Shown: positions 56,901 through 64,000 of the stretch, in pieces
Position numbering within the stretch: position 1 is the stretch's first letter
Layout: every line of letters starts with the position of its first letter
NCBI GenBank assembly: GCA_008828725.1
Contig: MEHQ01000708.1
Coordinates: 87,775 to 151,774, forward strand
Source: Saccharina japonica
Lineage: Eukaryota > Sar > Phaeophyceae > Laminariales > Laminariaceae
Direction: 5' to 3'
DNA length: 64,000 nt
Translations under genes and position numbers: made by a program
Notes under the pieces: model-generated
Told to the model about the DNA's origin: nothing
What the model saw: only the letters and a program-made list of their open reading frames with translations
Database searches by the model: none

Positions 56901-59692
56901 TGCTTATTTAACACACTTATATACTTCGTAGTAGATTGAACGTGCCCGCAAACCTGAGTAAAGCGGTTCGATCGCGGTACTTTAACGCAGGCTGGAACCA
57001 GGCTGAACGACCGGGATACCCTTCCCGCCACCGAATGGAATGAGCCCGTCTCATGCAACACATATGAAAACCGACGAAAGTTTTACCAAGATGAGCAATA
57101 CATGCCCCCCGCTCCAAATGTTGGAGGTGTCTCTATTGGGGGCAGGAACGGTGCTCCGTCTCGAAAGGGGTGTGTGTGTTGTCAATGGTCAAATTATCAA
57201 TTCATGCGAAAAATGAGCACCCCCCCCCTCCCCCCTACACTCGCCGATGCAACCTCTGGCAACAGGTGGAGAACCAGTTGCTGCCGTTGCTCATGTCGCT
57301 CAATACGCCGCACTTCGACTTTCCGTCGTGCAACTTCACGCTGAAGCACATGTCGAGGGTAGACAGCGGAGACGGCGGTCTCAGCGCCGAGGGAACCGGG
57401 CGAGTGTTCTACGGCAAGAACGCGGGGGTGTTGCGGTCGTACACGCTGGAGTGCAACTACAATACGGGCAAGGTGAAGCCCGTCTGTTGGTTTTGAAGGC
57501 GGCTGTGCGTTGAACCAGTGTTTTGTTTTTTCGACGGCGGCTGTGACGCAGTCTCCTGTATTCTGCTTTCGTGGGGTACAGTTTGTCGTTGGCGTGTTGA
57601 GGCCAACTGAGGTATTTTGTTTAATAAGAGTTTGATAGCCTCGTCGACCACCTCCCTCGGCAATGCGCTTGCTGAAGTTTGTAAGAATCCTCTGGTATTC
57701 CTGTCTCTATTCCGGGGTTGAATTAGTAGCTGAAGATTGGCTGGTTTTCCACACCAAATGGTTCGCAACCTGGTGGACCATCATGGCCGTAACGAGACGT
57801 CTGTTTTTCGTCGAAGGCACAGCAGCCTATCTTACAGACCTATAAACCCTCACGATCGCTAAAATCCCGGCAAAAACCACGTGCCTTGACCGGTTTTGGT
57901 CGGAGCGAAAGCCCCCCGAGGACACACCCAAAACCTCGCGGGGATATATGCACCTTCGCCGCATTTTTTCCCGCTCTCTCAGGCTAACTGCAATCACATT
58001 CCGCCCGCCAGTGGGGGGAAGGGGCGAGGCTTCGCCAGCCCTGAGAGGAAGGCGACTCCCGCGCCGCGATACAATCCCGACGTGTGGAGGGACGTCGGTG
58101 CAGGTTTCCTAAAGGCGTTGTTGGATGCCGAGGGTGCGTCGGTCTGGTCGCGCCTGCCCCAGTCCAAGCTCAAGTCCCTGGACAGGGTAAGTAAGACTTG
58201 CAGAGATAGGGCGGCATAGTAGATGGTAGACCACCTTACGTGCGTCGCTTGTGGCGGTTCTGAGTCGGACGGTGCTACAACAGTATGTCTAGTGAATGTT
58301 TACGTCCCGGCCCGGAATCGAGAGTATGTTGTGTACTACATATATACCAGTATGTACTCCAGAGATACTACGCGTATGGGTGTGCGGTTCTGGCCAGGAT
58401 CTCGTGTCACGTTTTCTCTTGATTTTCTCCTAAATGCGGGTCCGCCGATCGTATTATTGCTGGCTTCTTCTCTGCCGCTCCTTCGTGCGCGTGCTCATCA
58501 GCTTCTCACCCCACCCATCCCCGCTCCACCCCTGACTGTTCGCCAAACATCGGGTACGCTTGGGCCTGATGCTTCACCAAAACACCACAACCTTATCTTC
58601 TGGCAACAAAAGGCACGGAGATTCCTGACGAACGAGCTCAGAAGCCAGCCGTCATACCGAGAACAGTCGTTACTACTTAGGAAGGGAGCCTCAGGCACGC
58701 CCCCGACCCTGACACCTCCACCCTCCACGGAATTGCGCAGCACCGCGTCCTCACCTCCGCCGTTGTCGCGCACAAACGGAACTGCTCATCCACCTCTGTC
58801 ACGAAGGAAATCAGAATGCGCGATGGGTGTCGCCCGGCTCGTAACCGACAGCGCTACACCGTCGCCGCCGGAAGCCGCTATGTGGAGAGATTCCCGGCCA
58901 CCACCGCTTGTGTTGCCACGACGCGCGGGGAGAACACCGCCCGCTCAGGGGAGGGGGAAGGCGGTATGGAAGACCGGTTGTGGCGGTGGTGGTAGCGGTG
59001 GTGGTGGCGGCGGCGGCAATAGTGGTGGTGGTGGTGGCGATGCAGTAACGGCAGTTCTGGCGGAGGCATCAACCAAAAACAGTGCGTCGGCTAGGCAGAA
59101 CTTGGGGGGCAGCCGAACGCGATTAGGGAGTGCCAAGACGAACGCTGGTGGTGCCGTCTCAACGTTGACTTGCGTGGAAGGTGCTAGCAGCACCCGCAGC
59201 GGCCGCCGAGGCCGCGCTGCGTGCGCGAAGAGGGGGACGCGTCGACAATCACCGCACCATCCCGACCGCTCCCTACCGCGAGACACGAGAAAGCATAGCA
59301 CGCGCCACAAAAGAGCGGTGATGGGTGTCCAGGGCAGCCGGTGCGGCGGCAGCCGTGAAAGCCATGGCAGGGCTGCCTCGTCTCATTCCGACCACAGAAA
59401 GATCGTCGCCAAAACGAGCGCCCGTCTTTCGTGCCGCAGCAGGTCCAGACGAAGAAGGGCGCCTTCTTCCACAGGCACCCCTCTGGAAGCCCCCGTCCGT
59501 GTACTCGAGCCGCTGCCAGCCACGGCCACAGCGGGCGCAGCAAGCGCGGTGTCAACTCCGCCGGCAAGGGGACGAAGAATACGGCAGCCGCAGCCGACCA
59601 TGCTGTCCTTGAGCACTCGCCACAATAAGCGCTCGGGGTCGCTGCAACCAGCGCCTGGGTGGGAGCTGGAGGCTTCAGGCTCTGCGTTGTGA
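44936..59692 (+). CDS. Cytosolic carboxypeptidase, CCP5/AGBL5-type tubulin deglutamylase, 12 exons
   Basis: M14B zinc carboxypeptidase; the family removes glutamates, including branch-point ones, from tubulin in axonemes and cytoplasm. Exons: 44936-45360, 47327-47417, 47734-47847, 52002-52133, 52432-52575, 53039-53193, 54248-54308, 55851-56017, 56398-56491, 57266-57472, 57983-58186, 58613-59692. All phases join and predict 957 aa. N-terminal domain: LTFRSDFDSGNL, WFYFGVAGG, MNLNNQNALYKHGMTPVFR and FAFCFPHSYEDC. Catalytic domain: zinc ligands in HPGE (H339, E342) and DLHAHAS (H440), substrate-binding NNLNR (N399, R400), MNPDG, GCFMYGN and catalytic glutamate in TLECNYNTG (E523). The N-terminus has a Gln run; the last exon adds about 360 mostly disordered residues, as in CCP5 relatives. 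The intron after exon 8 appears to be GC-AG; exon 5 has a weak donor (CTG|GTGATT). The exon 12 acceptor could instead be at 58501. Introns 1, 3 and 6 hold fold-back elements. Confidence 0.92.
45540..46137. mobile_element. CCGCGG-word fold-back array (intron 1)
   Basis: The left half repeats CGGCAAGACCC(A/G)CGGCAA-type words (45560-45770); the right half repeats the inverse, GGGTCTTTCCGCGGGTCTT and GCCGCGGTA (45775-46110). The halves can pair over about 250 bp with a centre near 45775. The ends show CTTTTCG(T/C)GG in inverted orientation. No gene inside. Confidence 0.65.
46138..47024. mobile_element. Inverted-repeat element carrying a nested repeat (intron 1)
   Basis: GGGCAGCGGCCAAAAACTGG near 46148 is inverted as TTTTGGCCGCTGCCCAATAATG near 47003. 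Inside, GTCCGTTTGGGGCCAAAAAC (46168) pairs with GTTTTTGGCCGCAAACGGAC near 46730, and a CTAAAATCAAG stretch pairs with CTTGATTTTAAG. The region 46775-46945 is an inverted copy of the dispersed repeat at 25805-25995, inserted between the right-hand arms. Confidence 0.65.
48062..50459. mobile_element. Giant CCATGG-word fold-back array (intron 3)
   Basis: About 2.4 kb made almost wholly of CCATGGAAGCACCATGGAAG-like words on the left (48100-49590) and their inverse, CTTCCATGGTGCTTCCATGG, on the right (49600-50430). CGCTAAAGT occurs at both outer edges (48062-48070 and 50451-50459), which fits an 8-9 bp target duplication. Terminal GCC(A)ATG-type sequences are inverted but imperfect. Open frames of up to 244 codons are by-products of the word. 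It sits in the 4.2-kb intron between carboxypeptidase exons 3 and 4. Confidence 0.75.
50455..51803. mobile_element. Element with two 42-bp palindrome arrays and inverted termini (intron 3)
   Basis: Left end CCACACCACGCACGAATGCG and right end (read inverted) GCACACCCCACACGAATACG form ~24-bp terminal inverted repeats; AAAGTAC lies at 50455-50461 and 51797-51803. Arrays at 50510-50845 and 51425-51735 consist of 42-bp units centred on the perfect palindrome ATTCGTCCATGGACGAAT, separated by GTTTTCGAGAAAG-like linkers. Both arrays run in the same direction and start with a shared GAATA(C/G)GTAGCATTCG block. The ~580-bp middle has no gene. The 14-residue repeats in open frames follow from the 42-bp period. 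Confidence 0.7.
53727..54224. mobile_element. Element with 18-bp perfect terminal inverted repeats and 42-bp GAGCTA array (intron 6)
   Basis: GTTTCACACCCCGGACAG (53727-53744) is exactly inverted at 54207-54224. Inside, units with TGAGCTATAATCGGTAGCTC recur every 42 bp (GCTTG at 53834, 53876, 54002 and 54044). Each unit can form a TGAGCTA/TAGCTCA hairpin. No target duplication was seen. The element ends 23 bases before the acceptor of carboxypeptidase exon 7, very close to splice signals. Confidence 0.8.
57110..57230 (-). repeat. Dispersed repeat Q (intron 9 of carboxypeptidase)
   Basis: Reverse copy of Q: GTTGGAGGTGTCTCTATTGG, AACGGTGCTCCGTCTCGAAA and GTCAATGGTCAAATTATC. It ends about 35 bases before the acceptor of exon 10 at 57265. 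Confidence 0.7.
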
Positions 59693-61672
59693 GATAGTTT
59701 CCCCATAAATTAGGGCGTTTATTTTCACGTTGCCATGGATGTTGTCACTGGCGCATGAGTGTGTGTGTGTTTTTAACGATTCGAGAACGGTTCCATGTCT
59801 CTTTTTTAGTCAGGTTTAAACATCGAACAAGAGGTACCATGACGCCTCTCGGTAAAACCGCCATCAGCGGGAGCACGCGCACATAAAAAACTATATATGG
59901 CTGTCTTTTCGCGCGTACACCGATCCAAACGATTCACAGGCTTAGTACGCGTCTAACCTGAACTTGCGCTACACTAAAGTACGTAGGCAGTACCGAACAC
60001 GCGCCCTTCTGCCGCCATAACTCTATACCAGGTATATGGTTCCGAGCACCCAGGGTTGTGCCCTTTGCCGCACGTTTTCTAGTCGGTAAAGCCAGCAAGA
60101 GGTGAAGCCACTAAACGAAAAGCGACACCGGATTACTCCCCGTCACCCACACAACACATAAACCAAACCGAATGACTCTCATCTATATACGTATGCGCTT
60201 TCTATAGAGAGCTCTACCATTCGGCAAAACATCTATTAACCACGCAGGAAAAAAACTAAAAGAAAAAAAGAAAATATGAAGGACAGAAATACGGTACGTA
60301 CCTAAATCCGGAATAAAGTGGCATCTTGACTCTTTGACGAGACCGATGCTCGACAAAAACAAAAGAAAGAAGTCCCGGGAAAACAAAACAAAATACACGT
60401 CGACGGCTGATGTTAGATACTTCTTTAATACTCGTACGTCTTTAATAAAACACAATTACTTCCGCTTTACACTTTTTACCAGTTGTTGCCCCGAAAACGG
60501 CGGAGTACCGGACGAAAAATCGGACTGTACGTGCGTCACAAAAATCAACCATGGTAGCCAAGACAGCGGGACATACTGTCCTTATGCTTGGCTAGGGCGT
60601 TGTACCGAGTGCACTCTCTTTAACGAAAACCAGGTATCCAACATGTCCTGTGGTGAATCTGAGCGTCCTGAGCGTCGCGCGGCTGTTAACTCCAATCCCG
60701 TGCGAAACATCACCATCCACAATTTTCCAGGCGAAGATAACGCGCTAGAATCACCTACAGGGCGCGGCCGGTTTTGTTTCGTTCGCAGGCAGGTGCCACA
60801 ACCGCGACGCAGGGGCAGCACCCACGACACACAAGGCGCAGCACCCGCGGCATACGGAAGACACAACACGGTGACGTTGGATAGGCCCTTCTTTGTCCAC
60901 CCGTCGTGTACGCGCCGTTGGTACCTCCCAGGGCCATTGAATCGCCATGTATAACTTCTACTACTGTACTCTATTTTTGTACATGGGATGGCATCACGCG
61001 AACGCGCGCTTCGATACCCCGCGTCCGTCCAACGATACGACCACCCGCGGCTTTCGTGCAGAGAACACCAAGCAGGGCTACCCTAACCCTACGCTCCTGG
61101 CCATGTCTTCCTGCGCTGTGCGGGCCCCCTCTAAACCCACATTTTGTCTATGCCTTCAGCGCGGTAGAGCAGGCCATTGGAATGAAGCGCTCCTGACTAT
61201 CGTCATGTTGTTTTCGGTTCCCAACTCCCTTGAGCGGGTGCTCCTGCAACGTCGGCTCGTTTATCTCTAATATCTACTGTATACCTGTATTCTAGGTGCC
61301 TTGCGAACAAAACGACAACGTTGAATAATACGCCCAAATCCTGCAAGCTTGCTATTGCTGCCCCCCCCCCCCCCCCCACCCCCTAAGGGGTGTGTGATCA
61401 ATGGTCAAATAACTAAGGCAAGCAACAAAATGAGTACGCTCCGTCCCGGCATTGTAGGGATGCGAGGATCTATGGTCATATACGACTACGGCCATGCATG
61501 AATATCTAGTACACCCCCCCCCCGTATACAGCGTGGGGGGCGGAGAAAAGTGGCGCGTCACGGCAAGGCAAGACCCACCATCGTAAGTTACAGCAGGGAT
61601 AGGTTCGTCAGCAGAAACAATGCTCATACGATACCGTGGCTCGTTTGCTTATCTCGTGAGATCCTTCTTTTC
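59693..61672. other. Convergent 3' region, no supported gene
   Basis: The carboxypeptidase (+) and DUF3110 gene (-) converge here. A 206-codon + frame at 60334-60954 lacks recognisable domains, has mixed composition and no splice partners, so I leave it out. 61385-61515 holds reverse copies of repeats Q and P beside a poly-C run. The rest is unremarkable. Confidence 0.5.
61385..61515 (-). repeat. Dispersed repeats Q and P, fused reverse copy
   Basis: GATCAATGGTCAAATAACTA (Q) leads directly into CCGTCCCGGCATTGTAGGGA and a GCGAGGATCTATGGTCATA stretch (P), ending with GAATATCTAGTACACCCC, the same order as in the array at 20876. Confidence 0.7.
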
Positions 61673-63931
61673 TCACTCCTGTGAGTACAAGCGCTCGAAC
61701 TTGGCCCGGAACTTGCGCACATCCTCAGGGGTAAACACAGACGCCTCTTCGGACACCGCAGGGGACAATCGATTTCCGCCCCTCCCTCTCCTCTCCGGGT
61801 GCAGCGCCTTGGGGTCAAACTCGAGGTCCTCCTTGTTCTTGTCGGGGGCGACGGGGACAACGTCGGCCGGGACCACTTCGAGGCCGAAGCTATGGTCGCG
61901 GCAGAACTGCTGCAAGTCCTGCCAACAAGATCGAAAAAACAACCAAACACATACACAACGGGATGGTAAGCTACAGTAGCTTTAGCTCGCGTTTTACGTG
62001 GCTTGCCTGCGAAAGCTTTTGCAAAACAAACGTGAATTGTAGTACTCTCAGTCAATAATGGTGATTCGGAGAAATGAGGCTCTCTCCCGGATGAACGACT
62101 CATACCGGGAACAAGGATGGTTTGCGACCTTACCCTTCGAAGAGGGAGCGCATACCGTGTCTAGGAGATGACGTGCGCTCGAAGCACGAGAGGAGGGGCG
62201 CAAAACACCAGCAGTACCACCTCGCCCCCCCTGAACACCGTGCCAACATTTTCCCGCCCTCTCCCTGCCCCCCCGGAGGCGCGCCTGCTCACATTGACCG
62301 TGAAGCGTGTAGGACCCGGCAAGCCCAGCCCTTGCGCCTTAAGCTCGAGCGCGTACCGGAGCGCTCCGTCCCGCCCCTCAAACGCCACAACGGAGTTGAC
62401 GCCGTTCGACCAAAGGCAGTAAAGCCCTCGTTGCGCGCCCGATCGAGGCCCGTTATCGAACATGAGGACCCACACTGGGCAGAGGGGGCCGGGGCCCTGT
62501 GGACAGCGAACGCAATGAGGTGGAGGCCGCGGACGGGTGGAGGGGGGGGGTGCGGGGTGCGTGGCAGTGAAGAGGGGTGGAGGGGGGTGGGTGGGTGGGT
62601 GGGGAGGAATGGGGAGGGGGCTGGTGGAAAAATCGGCGGCAATTAGGATAACACCGCTGGGCTCAAATGACTCGCAGGCTTTAGTGGCGTGGCGTACGTA
62701 CAACGATTGGAATTTTTGCCGAAAAGGGGGTGGTCGGCGGGGGGAAGCAGGAGGACAACGTTAGGCGAACACCGCAGCATTTTTTCTTCCGCCTATGGGC
62801 AACCCTTCCGCCCCGTCTCCATCGGCAAGGGGTACAGCTATATTTTCGGCTGGGAAGAAGGGGCCCGCGCGCGATCGGGCTACGTAAGTACGTAGTCGGA
62901 GGGGAGTGCTACCGCAGGACTCAAGTTCAAGCTTGGTTTAAAGATTGGGGGATGCATGGCCGTAGTCGTATGACCATAGGCCCTCGCATCCCTACGTACA
63001 ATGCCAGGACGGAGCATGTCGGGTTTTCACCGACCAGGGAAGAAGTTACGGAATACGCTCCTTCGCGGCCCACTCTAGATTACGACAGAGTCGGTGCGAT
63101 TATCTGAGGGGCGGTGAGGCTGTGGCGGCGGGTCGTAACTGAGCCGCCACATAAAAACTAGCAATACTGCGTACGAAGCTGGACAGGATAGAGGTACTTA
63201 CAGAATAGCGCCTCCTTGTGCACCTTACAGCAGTAACTGTCTAAATGCGGAGGCGGGCTCCGACCAAAGGGACTGCACGGCGTTTTACCGGTCGTTACTT
63301 TTTTCCGCTGTTCGCACGTTGACGTCCACCAACCACGTCACTATTGATCGGTCAGCACAACAGCAGCACGTGACGCGCAGAAAAGAGAAAAACACAAAAC
63401 GCGGTAAGTTTGTCCCCCCCCCCCCCCTCTCGAGCATTGTCGAAGCGTAGAACGTGTTTGCACATCATTTCGTCAGTTTACGTACCTACTGTCACTCGCC
63501 AGCTGGCCTACTGCTCAAACTACAAGTCGCGATGAGCGCATTCCCCAGTTCCAAGCGACGGGACAAGCATCCTACGGACAACCAGACATGGTATGCCTAC
63601 CATAGCAGCCGCCGACGTACTATAAACACTCAAGAACGCTCGGCGTCATACCGCCCCCGTTCTGTCTCGAAAGCGATGAGTGGTCAATGGTCAAAAGACT
63701 AAGGCAAGCAACGAATGAGTACGCCCCCGCCCCCCCCGCTCACCACTGTGCTCGGCAGCCTCCCCGCCCACCTCGCGGGCGGCCCCGCGGCCTTCCTCGC
63801 CCCGCTGTTCGCCGGGCGGTAACTTTCGCGTCTCTTGATAGAGTCGAGTCGCCCCTGGAGAGCTGCGGTGCCGACGGCGTCCGGAATACACGGGACGGCG
63901 AAGGGGTCGTCCCCGCGGCCGCTATCGCCGC
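61673..63931 (-). CDS. DUF3110-domain protein, 3' part; 5' end beyond window
   Basis: Three minus-strand exons: 63931-63744 (acceptor CTCCACAG, donor GTG|GTGAGC), 62496-62293 (acceptor TGTCCACAG, donor AAT|GTGAGC) and 61918-61673 (acceptor GTTGGCAG, stop TGA). The chosen frames join in phase 0 and give 211 residues plus an unfinished start. The second exon encodes VWVLMFDNG, then RGLYCLWSNGVNSVVAFEG and DGALRYALELKAQGLGLPGP; the third continues DLQQFCRDHSFGLEVVPADV. This matches the DUF3110 pattern (FN-x-G..-GIY, V..FE..DA.RYA..L.AQ, then FC....-V.P), known from cyanobacteria and plastid-bearing eukaryotes; its biochemical role is unknown. The first exon frame (DDPFAVPCIPDAVG...) is Arg/Ala-rich and may include part of a transit or linker region. 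The first exon's frame choice is the weakest part, and the true start lies to the right. Confidence 0.75.
62948..63040 (+). repeat. Dispersed repeat P, partial (intron of DUF3110 gene)
   Basis: GCATGGCCGTAGTCGTATGA and CCATAGGCCCTCGCATCCCT, then CCAGGACGGAGCATGTCGGG and TTTTCACCGACCAGG; then it breaks off. A Q fragment (TCTCGAAAGCGATGAGTGGT, then GTCAAAAGACTAAGGCAAGC) lies at 63655-63722, just before the 63744 exon edge. Confidence 0.65.
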
Positions 63932-64000
63932 CTGTGGAGTCCGTGCGGGTGGTTCGTACGTGCGGGTGGTTCGCACGGGAGGGAGGGGGATGGGGGTGGG

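Noticed and set aside
60334-60954. 206-codon frame between convergent genes
   Set aside because: No domain, poor composition, and lies in the expected 3' regions of two genes.
1-64000. CRISPR array, rRNA genes or integrated viral genes
   Set aside because: Tandem repeats present have no unique equal-length spacers; no rRNA-like conserved core or recognisable viral protein was seen.

Overview
The window looks like nuclear DNA from a brown alga or a close stramenopile, probably Ectocarpus-like. This is an inference from four things: genes split into many short exons by long repeat-filled introns, alanine/serine/glutamine-rich proteins, a single-AP2-domain regulator beside a ciliary-type tubulin-modifying enzyme, and a plastid-lineage DUF3110 gene. 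There are no operons, rRNA genes, CRISPR arrays or recognisable viral genes. A 40-base N gap lies at 11630-11669 inside a poly-G run.

Layout. 1-5.7 kb is intergenic, with three repeat clusters (a nested fold-back, a CCCGGG-word array and a 41-bp array). 5.72-10.04 kb (+) is a three-exon AP2/ERF-type DNA-binding protein whose AP2 domain is split by an intron. 10.0-16.6 kb is non-coding, with G-rich runs. 16.57-22.70 kb (-) holds the three last exons of a multi-pass membrane protein of unknown family; probable 5' exons lie at 38.9-44.4 kb, leaving an intron-sized gap of about 16 kb packed with dispersed repeats, MITE-like palindromes, one decayed reading frame (34.8-35.3 kb) and a 1-kb fold-back element (37.2-38.3 kb). 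40.76-42.31 kb (+) is a 516-codon reading frame resembling a retroelement ORF1/gag. 44.94-59.69 kb (+) is a 12-exon cytosolic carboxypeptidase of the CCP5/AGBL5 type (predicted 957 aa, all catalytic residues present), starting about 500 bp from the membrane-protein start in a divergent arrangement. 61.67-63.93 kb (-) is the 3' part of a DUF3110 gene, convergent with the carboxypeptidase and running off the right edge.

How the parts relate. I see no pathway linking the four genes. The carboxypeptidase would trim glutamates from tubulin in flagella, the AP2 protein is a transcription regulator, and the DUF3110 protein is probably plastid-associated.

The most unusual content is a set of arrays, each built from its own short palindromic word (CCCGGG/GGTACC, TACCGGTA, CCGCGG, CCATGG, GTCCATGGAC, TGAGCTA...TAGCTCA). 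Several have inverted termini and candidate target duplications. Three have a 41-42 bp period, about four DNA helical turns. Four of these arrays sit inside introns of the carboxypeptidase gene. They look like non-autonomous fold-back or hAT-like elements.
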